DNA from: Amblyomma americanum
Taxonomy: Eukaryota; Arthropoda; Arachnida; Ixodida; Ixodidae
DNA: 64,000 nucleotides
Assembly: GCF_052857255.1 (NCBI RefSeq)
Contig: NC_135507.1
Location: 75,263,850-75,327,849 of the forward strand
Reading direction: 5' to 3'
In this document: positions 10,895 to 22,189 of the stretch, piece after piece
How positions within the stretch are numbered: the first letter of the stretch is position 1
Layout: every line of letters begins with the position of its first letter
Program-made: the position numbers and the translations under genes
The notes under the pieces: generated by a model
Databases searched by the model: none
What the model saw: the letters and a program-made list of their open reading frames with translations, nothing else
What the model was told of the DNA's origin: nothing

Positions 10895-11113
10895 AAGGTA
10901 CCAAGTAGAAAAACCGGCAGAAGAGGACGCGTACACAATAGAAGAAATTAACACGGACGACGCTGGAGACACAACTGAAAATTTTTACTTGATCAAGGAA
11001 TCGAGCAGAGCAGGGTGCACATGCGCATGAGCAGGACATGCCGACAAAAGGAAGAAAACGAAAGCAAAATAAAGATTCGTCGTTTAAAATACTGCTATCT
11101 TGCACGTGGAGAC
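10895..11113 (-). mobile_element. PLE-A, 3' tail of the long minus-strand copy
   Basis: The minus strand of this segment matches the plus strand at 18298-18513 closely (cttccttttgtcggc, gcgcatgtgcaccctgctct, gtgtacgcgtcctcttctgc, tttctac). It ends at GGTACC beside the CATTAAG target duplication. It is cut from the rest of its copy by the full-length LINE at 11114-16325. Confidence 0.75.
11103..11113. repeat. Target-site duplication of the full-length LINE, 3' side
   Basis: CACGTGGAGAC here is repeated at 16326-16336 on the far side of the LINE. It lies immediately next to the T run that is the LINE poly(A) tail read on the plus strand. Confidence 0.85.
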
Positions 11114-11192
11114 TTTTTTTTTTAATCGAGAAGTGTGCCATGAGGCATAAGTTGAAAAAGGAAAGAGGGGAAGGAATGCACGGGATTGAAAG

Positions 11193-14100
11193 TTAAAAGA
11201 AGGAGTGAAGAACCGTTGCGCTGAGGTATTCGCAGAGGTTGTTAATGAAACGGTTGTCCATTGTCCACTTCACGAAGTCACTTTCGCGGTTCCACCGCAG
11301 GCCAACCTCCCTGAGGAGCCGTTTTCTGATAGCAGCCGTCGCTGGGCACGTCCACAACAAGTGCCGCACATCACATATGTCCGGTGCATCGCCACAGTGA
11401 GGGCACCTGTCAGGTAGTGGCAGATCTTTGGCACGCCACCGATGACGGACAGATGGTGTCAGAGCCGCCCCTGCCCGAATCCGGCGCACGGATACCTCCT
11501 CCTGCCGAGTAAGACTACGGGGGAGAGGGTGCGAACACGGAGGAATTAGAGCGCGTGTTCGCTGGCGCAGAACTTCGGAATCGGAAACGTGGGACAGGAA
11601 CGGATCTGGGGGAAGAGGGGAAGGTGGCGGATCGTCTAATGTATGAATATGAGTCATAGCATCCGCTTGAATGTTATGTGGATCCTGGGCATGGCCGCGA
11701 ATCCAGTGTATGCGCACAGGACATGGATACTTTGCGCAGAGCACATGAATAGATTGTGAAATCTGGAACGTTCGTCGAACAGCCTTCAGCTGTTTAAGGG
11801 CGGCGCGGGAGTCGGTGTAAATGTGAACTGTATTGAATGTTGGAACGAGCGGAAGGGAAGCAATGGCATTGTAAATGGCTTGAAGTTCCAATGCCAGGGG
11901 AGTGCACGTATCCGCAGTATACGTCGCGCGAGAGTTGAGATGCGGATGAGATGGACTATACACAGCAGTAACTCCCCTCTCTGCAGAATGAGATGCATCC
12001 GTGTATAATATGCACCCTTCAGGCAGATACGCTGCTGATACCGACGGGGAAACAGTGGGGCGATTGTCAGTGAGCTGGCAATAGGACCACGGTGGAAGTG
12101 TCTTTAAACGATGAAGTTTGAGAGACTGTTTTCGAGCTCTATTTGCCACCCGTTGGTCGATGATCTCACTGAGTGTATTAAGTTGGGCGAACTCCTGTAG
12201 CACAGGTATGGGTGTTAAACGAGGCAGATATGTTATGACGCGCATAGCCTCACGATTGATAGCTTCAAGGGAGTCCCACTGTCTGCGGGTGAGACGTTGA
12301 AATTGAGCCTGATATACTATCCGTGGCTGAAGGATAGAGCGCACAAGCTGGCGGGCCGTATGAGCACGTGCGCCACCAGAGCGCATAGCTATGCGACGAA
12401 TCAGACCTAGAGTAGCGTGAGCCGATTTACGGGTGGCAGTCAGCCACGGGGTGCCAGTCCCAGATGTATGGAGGAGAAGACCAAGAATACGAACAGTTTC
12501 TACCTGAGGAATCAGAGAATTATGTACCGTAAAATTTAAAGGGGGAGCTTTCCGTAAGGCGGCTTTATTTCCAATTCGAATGAAACATGATTTAGTAGGA
12601 GAGAGTGTTAGACCCAAAGGTGGGAGGCGAGATGTCAATACATCCAGCGCGTGTTGAAGGACCGACTGATGAATAGACGCATCTGGATGACAGCACCACA
12701 AGGTGATATATCATCGGCATATGCAAGCACGCGGATAGAAGGGATGGTCTCTAGGGCTCGAACCAGAGGAATTAAAGCCACATTAAATAATGTGGGGGCG
12801 AGAACGGAGCCCTGCGGCACTCCTCTATTGGAAGTGAAATTACCAAAGGGCTTTCCGTGGACACGCACGCTGAAGGTTCGATTTGCTAAAAAGGCGTGAA
12901 TGGAGAGGAGGAACCGGTGAGGGAGACCAAGAGTTTGAAGGGAGGCAAGAATGGCAGAGTGAAGGATGTTATCATATGCCTTTGTTATGTCTGTAGCGAT
13001 TACGGTTCGTACAAGGTGACTCTGTGGAGAGTGGTCAAGCACGTCAGCAGCCAAAGTAGCAAGGCCGTCCTCCGTTCCAATATGTGAGCGGAAACCAATT
13101 TGGGAATCTGGGTAACAATCATGGGATTCCAGCCACCATGATAAGCGTGCGGCTAGAATGTTTTCATAAAGCTTGCAGATGGTAGGGGTAAGGGAAATTG
13201 GACGAAGGGCCGAGAGAGATACTGGAGGCTGACCTGACTTGGGGATTGGAACCACAATAGAATGCTTCCAGTCTCCCGGCATGATGCCAGAAAGCCACAC
13301 TTCGTTAAAAGTATCAAGTAGGGTTTCCAAAGCCCTCCCTTCCAAGTTACGGAATAAGGAGTTAGGTATGCCGTCGTGCCCGGGAGTAGTAGTAGTTTTT
13401 AAACGGTCAATGGAGGCCAGCAGCTCTGCCATGGTGAGGTCAGAAGTAATCCCATCGGGGGGCTCTGTTACCGATAAGTCAGGTGGAGACGTAGCGGTGC
13501 AGTCATGGTTTGGAAAAAATTGACGGGCCGCTTGTTGTGCAAATGTGTCCTCATCCACATTTAGCGCGAGGCGAATGCTCTCTGTGTAATCTGCAACCTG
13601 AGAAGGGCGCTCCATGGCGTGAAACACTCTCCAAAGATGTCGATTGACCTGCGTAGAGGACAGGCGGGCACACCATGCAGCCCAGCGTTGCCTGCCTAGC
13701 CGCTTTGCATAGCGCCGCGCCCGTGCGGTAGCGCGGTGAAGAGTAGGAAGAGCCGAAGGGTCATCGGGGTGACGAGTAGCGTAAAGATCCGCCTGGCGAC
13801 GAAGAGCCCACAGATTCAAGAGATGTATGTCCGGGTTTGGGTCATCTTCATTTACAGTAGTGGTAATAGTGTGAGTAGCGAAAACATCAGATAGAGTAGA
13901 CAATGCTGAAGAGGGGTTGAATGTAGATAAATGATTGTCTGCGCGTACAGAGTCCCATGATGTGATTCGTACAGTGCGGCGTATTTTCCGTAGACGCGTA
14001 GGCGTGAGGGAGATAAAAATAGGGCTGTGATCGCTACCCCAAGTATCAGAATCAACAGCCCAACGAGGGTTACCGGGGCCTAACCACCAAGTCAAATCAG

Positions 14101-14686
14101 GTGAATACGGGCCACCTCGTGGGCGGGTAGAAGTATTCGGGTGGTTTAAAAGTTGAAAGGAATGATCTGAAAAGCTCCCTTGGATGTGTGAACCCCTTGA
14201 GGAATCCGATGGGTAACCCCACGCAGTGTGTGCGCCGTTGAAGTCACCGCCAACTAGAATAGGGATACCCGAGTTGGTAGAACGTAGAAAACGAACCCAT
14301 CCCAGATTGGGAGATGCGGAGCCAGGACGACTATAAAAAGAAACTAGAATAAGGGGTGTGCGTGCAGGTTTTACGAGAAGGGCGACAACCTCTTGACGTG
14401 TGTTGCACCACCGTGAAAGGTCGAGCGCTGTGTGCGGAACTGAACTGTGAATATAAATTGCAGATTTACCTGGGCTGAGGGAGGAGGCGGTGCAACGGCG
14501 ATCAGAGATAGATGGTGAATGGTATGCGCAGAAACCTGAAAGGCGTGGGAGTGCATTATGCTCTTGCAGTAAGAACGCCCATGCCCTCAGCTTTCCGTCG
14601 CGAAGGCGGATGTTCACTTCAGAGGCCTTATTAGCGAAACCTCGACAGTTCCACTGCACCACCACCGATGATGATGCGCTATCCAT
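11193..14686 (-). pseudogene. LINE ORF2: endonuclease-RT-RNase H, one frameshift
   Basis: About 1,160 codons starting at ATG 14686-14684 (MDSASSSVVVQWNCRG). It would nick target DNA and prime reverse transcription of the LINE RNA. The endonuclease has WNCRG at the N terminus, GGDFNGAHTAWG and SDHSPIF. The RT has DITKAYDNILH, GVPQGSVLAPTLFN and AYADDI. Just after YADDI, near 12698-12704, the frame shifts and continues as WCCHPDAS. RNase H follows with YTDASH, ALELQAI, YTDSRAAL and a HAQDPHNIQADA end. The C-terminal zinc-like motif is CPHCGDAPDICDVRHLLWTC. The stop is at 11193. The start overlaps the ORF1 stop in ATGGATAG, suggesting reinitiation or coupled translation. Confidence 0.9.
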
Positions 14687-16097
14687 GACGAGGCCGAAGA
14701 GCTTCCACGATGAGGGATGTCACCTGCTTCATCAGCGCTAATATCTTGTCCACTGTCGGGGTAGTCACGGCTAACAGGTGGTCGGCACCTGATTGTGGGC
14801 CAGTGCTTACCCTAGGTGATTCCTCTGATGATTGCTCCCGAGTTATGAGAATTCTTCGAGAGGATTGAGAACGACGCTGTTCCCGGCGCTGGATGAGTTC
14901 GTCTAGTCGGCGGCGAGCCTCCGCGATTGCATTGTCTAAAGCTGTGTCTTCATCTGTAGTATCCACATGTGATGGATGCACTGGACGTTTGGGCGTACCA
15001 TTTGATCCGGGAAGCTGAGCCGCTTGTGCATATGTACGCTGGCGAGGAGACGTATGGTGAGCAGCAGGCTCAGATAAAGGAAGTTCAGGGAAGTCGTTGT
15101 CGTCACATGCGAGAGCTGCAAAGCGATTACTTGTAGGGACATCCATTTTTGCAGGCGACTTGTGAAACTTCTTCGCTTGCTTCTTCTTTGGACAAGCGGG
15201 GGAGCGAATGTCATGGTCCGGCGATTTGCACAGGGCACAATGAGCTGTTGGTTCATTCATGTCGGCCACAGCTGCTGGATTAGGGCAGGTATTTTGCATA
15301 TGTCCTTCTTTGTGGCAGTGATAGCAAAAAATACGACGAGGTCGGAAGGGCTGTGGTTTGACGATCGCACCGTAGTAGGTAAGGTACTTCGGGAGAGTCA
15401 ACGGGCCTTGCAGGATGAGCAGGTATGAGCCCCGGCGACCCATAGGCCGTGCTTGCAGTACAACATGAGTTGAGCAGCGAATATTTGCGCGCACCTCCTC
15501 GGGAGGGCTCGTGCTGTCGACATAATAAACCTTGCAGCGGAGTGTGTCAGGACCAGATGCAAAATATATTTGCACCGGGACATGCTTGCTGTCATCCAGG
15601 GGGATCCGCGTAACTGCGCAAAGTTTCTGGGCGTCCATCAAGGATGACAAGTTTACCGTGATGGTGTTCGATGGGCGATGGACGACAAACCCGCAGTAGT
15701 TCGAAGAGCCAAGGGCATGGTCAATTGTGGCTTGAACATTCCGGGCAGGGATGGCAGTCATATCAAAGCGCAATGTAGGCTTGATGGTAACGCGGAACGA
15801 GTTCGCAGCAGGCGAAAGAGAGCCTTGACTCACGGGAGGCATCTGTGGAGGAGGCTCAGACGCTGGTGACGGCCCTTGGTGGGAATACTGAACTGGCGCG
15901 ACGGGCACAGTTTCTTGAGGGAGTGCCACGGGCACGGAGGCGGTAGAGCAGTCCATGTCACAGGCCAAAGTCGTAGCATCGGAAGACGGCGCAGGCTGGA
16001 GGCCTAGAGGCGCTGACGATTGCGTGGACGTGGAGGCTGCGTCAGGTGGCAACACAACGGGCATCCGCGTAGCCGTCGTCGACAACGCAGAATCCAT
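14679..16097 (-). CDS. LINE ORF1, gag-like nucleic-acid-binding protein
   Basis: An open frame ending RPRHG-stop at 14679. The first ATG is at 16097-16095 (MDSALSTTATRM), giving 472 aa; the frame is open without ATG up to about 16271. The N-terminal third is Pro/Ser/Thr/Gln-rich. A central part (VTIKPTLRFDMTAIPARNV onward) resembles the RNA-binding fold region of LINE ORF1 proteins. Next come a CCHC knuckle CYHCHKEGHMQNTC and a second Cys/His cluster CALCKSPDHDIRSPAC. The C terminus is Arg/Glu-rich and probably helical (EARRRLDELIQRREQRR). The likely role is packaging LINE RNA into an RNP. It looks intact. Confidence 0.85.
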   Translation of the reverse strand: MDSALSTTATRMPVVLPPDAASTSTQSSAPLGLQPAPSSDATTLACDMDCSTASVPVALPQETVPVAPVQYSHQGPSPASEPPPQMPPVSQGSLSPAANSFRVTIKPTLRFDMTAIPARNVQATIDHALGSSNYCGFVVHRPSNTITVNLSSLMDAQKLCAVTRIPLDDSKHVPVQIYFASGPDTLRCKVYYVDSTSPPEEVRANIRCSTHVVLQARPMGRRGSYLLILQGPLTLPKYLTYYGAIVKPQPFRPRRIFCYHCHKEGHMQNTCPNPAAVADMNEPTAHCALCKSPDHDIRSPACPKKKQAKKFHKSPAKMDVPTSNRFAALACDDNDFPELPLSEPAAHHTSPRQRTYAQAAQLPGSNGTPKRPVHPSHVDTTDEDTALDNAIAEARRRLDELIQRREQRRSQSSRRILITREQSSEESPRVSTGPQSGADHLLAVTTPTVDKILALMKQVTSLIVEALRPRHG

Positions 16098-16325
16098 GCA
16101 GACGCGTTGCGCGGCCTCGCTCGGCAGCGCCGAGCTAAGCCTAGCTTGCCCCTGAGGGTTCCGGTTGGGTTTTCTCACTTGAGAATGCGCCCGCCGTGCC
16201 GGGAATTTCTCCGTAGGGGCGTCGTCAGCATTCGGTCGCGCGGAGGGCACTGTCCGACCCACGCCACACACGAGAAGACAGCAAAAAGCGAAAACACAGA
16301 CCTAGAAGCAGACACGTATCCACCC

Positions 16326-16336
16326 CACGTGGAGAC
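16326..16336. repeat. Target-site duplication of the full-length LINE, 5' side
   Basis: CACGTGGAGAC, identical to 11103-11113. The flanking sequence on this side continues the PLE interrupted by the LINE. Confidence 0.85.
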
Positions 16337-16520
16337 TTATATTCCCATTCATGAATCGGTACACTTTTGGAACAAAATTCGACTGATGTATCGCTGATGC
16401 AATCAGTGCCTGACTTTTTATTTTAAAAGCTCCCAAGATTCAGCGTTCTGTCTGCGTTTTGCCTCGGCGCATCATTTTTACACCGCTGAGCAGGGGAGTA
16501 CAGTTTTGACATTTGTTACA
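16326..16520 (-). pseudogene. PLE-A, endonuclease C-terminal part (minus copy)
   Basis: On the minus strand this segment matches the plus strand at about 18130-18300 (caaaactgtactcccctg, agcttttaaaataaaaa, gtcaggcactgat, cacgtg). The inverted copy 18012-18330 carries the upstream GIY-YIG motif. Similarity ends near atttgttacaat, where a different sequence begins. Confidence 0.7.
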
Positions 16521-17137
16521 ATATATACAATATACGGCGGTTAGCAGTACGAAGAGCACTTCTGGTCTTCGCCCGCTCGTCTGGCGACACGTTGCCGGTT
16601 GGGGCAGCAATTCAAACTTCTCAAAAGAAAACTTATTTATTAAATACGGGATTGAAATACAAGGTAGTGATGACAAGGTAGTTTAAAAAGGGCAGTTTAA
16701 AAAAAGACTGTTAAAAACGGCCGAGCTTGAGACTCGGCGCGCTCGTCCAAAGTCGTTGTTTCCCGCGGGTTTTAACCCCTTCGATAATTGGGCGGAGCTC
16801 TACCAAACCAGCTCTCGCCCAATTTGTCCCAATAGTCATGCAATGTATAAGTGGGCGGAGCCCAGGGCACACTGGTCCGAACCCAGTGGACCCCGCTCCT
16901 CCCGGAACGTGCAGGGCGCGTGACTCCGCGTACGCAGCTCGCTGCATGCGCATTCCACCGATTGCCACGCATCGGAACTGCCGTCTCCGTTGACAGCGAA
17001 GGAATGTCTTCCGCGGGACAAGGTTGACTGGGCGCCGGAACAGAAAGGATTAGTGCCGTAGCTCACCCTAAGCGCGGGCGTCACGCCTCGACGTACATTC
17101 CTCGATTTCCCCCCGGGCATGACCGCTCCTGGTCACA
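16514..17137 (-). mobile_element. Possible solo LTR inside PLE-A
   Basis: Read on the minus strand the segment starts TGTGACCAGGAGCGG and ends ATATTGTAACA, so it has TG...CA ends. It contains tatacattgc midway and attTAATAAAtaag near 16640, as an LTR with promoter and poly(A) signal would. It sits between the PLE RT and endonuclease segments. No matching TSD was seen, and the left boundary is blurred by tgttacaat shared with the PLE. Confidence 0.4.
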
Positions 17138-17142
17138 GGTGC

Positions 17143-17160
17143 GGGGGGGGGGGGGGGGGG
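17143..17160 (+). repeat. 18-bp G homopolymer
   Basis: A run of 18 G at the junction of the possible LTR and the PLE RT fossil. Its length is a likely sequencing or assembly uncertainty. Confidence 0.8.
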
Positions 17161-18011
17161 TCCATCGGCCCTGTGGGCTTCCACTTAACAGTGGCCATCG
17201 TCAGAAAAGGTGAGAAGAAAGTCTGAAAATCCGTATGTTGTCATGATGTGGCACCTCATGAGTGAAGCTCAGGTCAGTGAAAGTGAGATGAAAGATAGAT
17301 AAAACGTCATTGGCTGCTGAATCGACGCTGTCAAGGGGAGTTAGATTTAAAATGGTGAAAAACCTTCAACGTATCTACAAATCTTAACAACCTTAGCGTC
17401 AGTATTAAGCTTGTGAAGTAACACATTGTCAAAACCAGATAAAAATAATTGGCACAACACGGGAGCTACGCTTGAGCCAATAGGAATACCCTGCTTCTGT
17501 ATGTATGTGCGATCCTCATGCTCTACAATAGTAGATGACAAATAACACGTTAAAACTTCCAGAAACGAGTAGACAGATAGGCACATACTGTTCTGAAAAG
17601 GAATCATACCTCTGCTTTTGATGAGGCCACGCACAATCTCAAGTAACTTCTCGGGCGGTACTGAATAGAACAAGTCCTCGACGTCAATGGATATGGCACA
17701 AGCTGCATCCACTGGGGGGATATTGGAGATAAACTTCATTACGCTCATTGAGGACTGGACTGAAAAGGGGTCATCAGGTGCCAAGGGGTCCAGTGAGTCT
17801 TTCAAGAACTGGCCGACAGTTTTTGCCTCGTACCGCCCTCGGTGACAATGGCCATGAGGGGACAGCCGGTCTTGTGCGTTTTTGTGGCAAACAACATTTT
17901 GAGGACATCAGTCTTCTCTTTTCTGCTCACTTCTTTCAATATACCTTCGAGATCCAGGTTCTTCAAGAGTTGAAGAGCGCAGCTTTTCACCTTTGATGGC
18001 TTAACGGTCAC
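17161..18011 (-). pseudogene. PLE-A reverse transcriptase, decayed
   Basis: Minus-strand reading from 18011: LLKNLDLEGIL, LFATKTHKTGCPLMAIV (the conserved PLE segment before the palm), AISIDVEDLFYSVP, then GIPIGSSVAPVLCQLFLS and ICRYVEGF in place of a YVDD catalytic motif. A decayed thumb region follows to about 17165 (HFSDDGHC-like). Stops at 17800 and 17347 and the altered catalytic box make it inactive. At 18011 it abuts a plus-strand endonuclease segment of the same family, so the copies are in opposite orientation. Confidence 0.85.
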
Positions 18012-18537
18012 CGGCTTGAAATTTTGTCATGTGGAGAGGCCTATATTGGCCAGACTGGCCAATGCATTAATGACCCGAAAAGACAGCATAGCAACCAGAT
18101 AATATGGTCAATCTCCCAAAAAATTGTAACAAATGTCAAAACTGTACTCCCCTGTTTATCAGTGTAAAAATGATCGGCCAAGGCAAAACGCAGATAGAAC
18201 GTGGAATCTTGGAAGCTTTTAAAATAAAAAAAGTCAGGCACTGATACATCAGTCAAATTTTCTTCCAAAGAAAACCGGATCATAAATGGGACAATCTTCA
18301 CGTGCAAGATATCCGTATTTTTAATGATGGACCTTTATTTTGCTTTTGTTTTCTTCCTTTTGTCGGCGTGCCCTGCTCATGCGCATGTGCACCCTGCTCT
18401 GCTCGATTCCTTGAGCAAGTAAAAATTTTCAGTTGTGTCTCCAGTGCCGTCTGTGTGAACTCCTTCTATTGTGTACGCGTCCTCTTCTGCTGGTTTTTCT
18501 ACCTGGTACCATGCACCAACTGGCCCAACAAGTTACA
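18012..18537 (+). pseudogene. PLE-A inverted arm: GIY-YIG endonuclease end and 3' tail
   Basis: At about 18024 the plus strand encodes LSCGEAYIGQTGQCIND, a GIY-YIG nuclease start, then a decayed C-terminal region and an untranslated tail. From 18130 it is the inverse of 16326-16520 plus 10895-11113. The tail continues past GGTACC into atgcaccaactggcccaa, which the minus copy lacks and which recurs in PLE-B near 23855-23872. CATTAAG at 18538-18544 closes the element. Confidence 0.8.
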
Positions 18538-18544
18538 CATTAAG

Positions 18545-18840
18545 TAGGGTTTGTGGATACCTTCGCGATTACAACTGGCATGTTACCTTGCTAACTTTAT
18601 ACAAAATTTTTCCGCATTCCAAAAACGTGTTTTTTCTATTCCTGGTACTTCAAAACTCTTTAATTTATTTCAATTTTTCAACAAACAATTATTACTATTT
18701 TCTTCCTAGCTTCTGTCATTTCACTATTCTACTTCTCCACCTCGTGCTTTTCTGTGCAAATGCTACTTGATTTTCCTTGCCATTCACCGCCATACTTTGG
18801 CCAATGCCCGCGCATGGGTACGTGCCATGTTTACCAAGGT
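18545..18840 (+). pseudogene. LINE ORF2 C-terminal fragment (old LINE, part 3) and 3' region
   Basis: In frame with 10673-10894 across the PLE-A target duplication the reading is KGFALSRVCGYLRDYNW. The T-rich 3' part resembles the tail of the LINE at 29.9 kb. Confidence 0.55.
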
Positions 18841-20810
18841 AAACAACAACTTCATTCTTTGCATAAGTTTCTTCAGCATTGGAAGCCTCACAATGTGACT
18901 ACTGCTTGATTAAATTCGGCCAGTTGCGCCCTATGTTCCAATGCGAATGCCACTAAGAAGCTGCAGTTTAGGGCTCATGTCCATGAGCTGTAATGCAGGC
19001 ACACCCTGTCAAGCTAGCGCACCTCTTAAATTTTTGCCGTTCTGTTCAGTGCTTCTAAAGATGCATGAGAAAATACACTGCCAGTACATAGGAAATGATT
19101 TTTCCTCGAAGCCGGCATTTGTTCCTTCGATGTCAGTTTCCACAGGAACAAAAACGAATAAATGTAACATTCGCACATATAGATGCAACCTGCCAGACGA
19201 TGAGTGTTGTTGGAGCAACGTCTGGTTGGACCTACATTGCTCGGTGTTCGTGATTGAAGCGGTTGAATAATTCAGCACAAATGGTTTTTGTTACATGCAT
19301 GTACGAACAGGGTATATTTTTGTACCATAAACAGTACAAAATGTATGCGGGATCTTAAATTTGTTCTTTTGCTTCTCCCAGGTTGCTGTGCCATAAAAAA
19401 TGGCGACGTTACCATGCCAGCGGGAACAACGTGACGAGCTGACGCAGCACGAAGTGCAAGGCTATGGTAGTTGTCAAGGCTAGGGAGGTGAACAAAAGCA
19501 CCGGAAAGAATGACGGATCCCTTTGCTGAGCCTCTTTCTCTGTGTGCAATCGCAAACTGAGCCATCTAGCATGACCATGATTACCCAGTTGAAAGCGCTG
19601 ATGCGCTGCGCTTTTAGCTCTGGAGCAGTCAAGGCACGCTTCAGCAAGTACTTAACTCGGGGCTTTCTGCGACTTGAAACCTGTGTACCTGCATGATGGC
19701 AGACTGCATGTTGAAGAGGACACTACAGGCTCAGGGTGACTTCTAGCGATCTTTTAAACCCGATGAAGAGTACCATGTACTAGATCTGTTAAGTGCAGCT
19801 ACAAAAACATGCCGGCACCGCTGTCAGGCTGCTGAAAAAGCTGCAAGAGAAGCTTCTGAAATACTCAGTTTGCAGTTTGAAAATCACCCGCTGGTTTCAA
19901 CCTGGTCCCCACTCACGACAGGTAGCTCTCACATAATTAAGCCACATATCCAGGCATTGTTAGACCTGAGCAAAGCTCCCTTTGTTAAGAATTAATTTGG
20001 TGTTATTTGGGGCTTAGAGTGGGAAGCTGGTTTAGACAAAGCAACAAACTTGCAAGGCTGCCCAGAGGAGCCCTATAGCTACACATTCCTGAAAAGGTGA
20101 CTGTGTGGGAGCACTCTCCCACTTCCAATGTCACTTCAGCTATAGAACTGATGTCTTTTAAATGAAAATTGCTATAAAAGTTGTTCAATGAAATGTGTGC
20201 AGGGTCTTACGTGAAGGACATATCGAAATATAATGCCAATGCAGTGCAGGCAGTAAGTCATGTATTGAAGTTCCTTGGATTCATTTCAATCTACCAAGGC
20301 TGCCTGGTGTGTTTTAAGATGATGCGCTAACTGGAGTTTCTGTACTTAGTCTGCATCAGAAATTCATCTCTTCTGATCAAAAGTCAAACCTTTAACCTGG
20401 TTTGTGAGGCAGGACAGCTTTACTGCTGCATCACCACAGGAACTCATTCACATTACTTGATTCTTGCTCCTATCACCCACGACCACGTTGCTAGCTTTTC
20501 AAGCTGAAAAGAATACGATCCTTTCAGTTTATTTCCCAGCAAACAACGTACCTCCCCAGGAGCGCCCAGAAAGGATGGAATGTCCCTGTCCCAGCACAAC
20601 ATTTATCGAACATTTCTAGGCCATAGAGGCAGGACATATAAACACAAGCAAAAGGGAAGTGCGCCCACTAATGTCCTAGAAACGTTTTTTCGAGGGTGTT
20701 AAGCAGAAACAAAAATAAATAGCATTTTGGTCCCAGAAAGGTAACCGGGAGAACGTTTTTGAGACCAATGCTTTTCAACAAAAAATACAAATTGACTCCT
20801 CGCTCCCTTT
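18841..20810. other. No gene recognised
   Basis: AT-rich sequence with many short frames. No repeat partner or domain seen. Confidence 0.35.
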
Positions 20811-21932
20811 TCTCTCTCACTCGCGCCAAACGCTACGGGGAGAGAAGGTTTTCCTCTTGCACTCGCCGTTTTGAGAGATCAGACAGTTTTGTTCAAACAG
20901 CCGAAGGAAGCGCATTTCACCCCGCATCTCTCTCGTAGGCCGTCGGCTCCATGCTGCAAACAGGCAGGCGACAGCGGTCTGCCTTTTCATCGCATCACCG
21001 GCAGCGGCGGTCACCAACGTGCCCGTCTTCTATAGTTTTTCCAACTTCAGCACGGTGCGGCGGTCCCTGCAGGCATCTCCAACTACCAGCAGTCCTCGTT
21101 GCGCCGCTGTCTAGCAGAGGCGCAGTAATGGCCTCCCGTCGCTCGCCCGGCTTCCTCGCTGGACGGAAGCCATCTTGCGCACACGTATTCGCGCAGTTAG
21201 CCGCACGCGCGCAGGCCCCAGCGCGCAGCAGCTTTTGCTCTCATCACTGGGCTGTCGTGAACTTCGTAGCTGCGGATTCATGGCAGCTTTCCCGCGCACC
21301 TCGGCGTGCCCACATAATTCCTTTTGGAACTGGTGCAGCGGCGCGCGGCGAATCGCATGTATTTTGCACAGCTTCACGTCCCTACACCATAATGGCGCTC
21401 TTAAAGGCGTCGTTCGCGGCAGCAGATTTCAAGGCAATGGGCGACTCCTAGCTTGCACTCTGCATCCCTCACCGCCTCCGACGACTGTGGCGTGTTGTTG
21501 GTGGTAGCGTGGCCGTCCATTGCGGTCATAGGCGGAAGAGATCTTCGGAAGCTCACCAGACTCTTGCTGCGAGTGCCCATGGATTAACCTGCTCTATACC
21601 TACATTGCCGTCCTGTCGCACCGGTATAGTAGTTTGCGTTGTGTTCGCGTCGCTGACTCCCAACCCACCCCCACCGGATTACTTGTGCCTTTATCACCTT
21701 GATCTCGCCTCCCATGCCGTATTGTGGCGCATGTGTGGTCTGCTGTACCATGGGTGCTGCGAGCCAGGGCTCCTACCTCAAGACGCCCCCCCCCCCACTT
21801 TCCATCCGGCTCCAAGCAGTATCTCCACACTTAGTCACAAGAAAATAAAACGGGGGTGTAACGAGGATGAAACGCGTATGTTTTAGCGTTCGCTTTGCCG
21901 TGAGAAGGCGCGCGACAGAAGGCTGCGTTGAA

Positions 21933-21935
<3 letters not shown>
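20811..21935. other. GC-rich stretch without a supported gene
   Basis: Overlapping open frames of up to 166 codons occur on both strands, as expected from GC content. Their translations are Arg/Ser/Ala/Pro-rich with no recognisable domain. It could hold a promoter or untranslated first exon, but no splice-supported ORF was found. A C run lies near 21786. Confidence 0.3.

Positions 21936-22014
<79 letters not shown>
21936..22014 (+). repeat. (TA)n microsatellite, about 79 bp
   Basis: Uninterrupted AT/TA dinucleotide run. Open frames of alternating Tyr-Ile across it are not coding. Confidence 0.95.
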
Positions 22015-22017
<3 letters not shown>

Positions 22018-22189
22018 GCAGCATTTTATTTCATCCCCAGGTTTCTCTTGGCAACGTCGTCAAGGTATGTCGTTTATGCTCGTTTTTTTTTATTTTCGCC
22101 TCATAGAATTAATTTTTTTCCTGTTTTGATAACACGCACAAGATTACTCCGAGGCTCGTGCGAGAGGCAAAGCGAGAGGGAGGTTTCAC

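Larger units (their letters stand above)
11114..16325 (-). mobile_element. Full-length RNase H-bearing LINE (I-like)
   Basis: A 5.2-kb element read on the minus strand. The 5' end is at 16325 (gggtggatacgtgtctgc), then ORF1, an ORF2 that overlaps it by 8 bp, a short 3' UTR and an A run at 11123-11114. Both ends carry CACGTGGAGAC as target duplication. ORF1 has a CCHC knuckle; ORF2 has endonuclease, reverse transcriptase, RNase H and a terminal Cys/His motif, the plan of the I group and relatives. A single frameshift in the RT domain appears to be the only lesion, so the insertion is young. It landed in a Penelope-like element. Confidence 0.9.

Noticed and set aside
12635..12750. Programmed frameshift in the LINE ORF2
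   Set aside because: No slippery heptamer or downstream structure was evident at about 12700, and the position inside the RT palm just after YADDI fits a random indel better.
20951..21451. 166-codon frame in a GC-rich region
   Set aside because: Composition-driven; several frames on both strands are equally open and none shows a recognisable motif.
21928..22106. Open frames across the (TA)n tracts (also 40383-40722), on both strands
   Set aside because: They are produced by dinucleotide repeats without stops; the alternating Tyr-Ile translation has no biological support.
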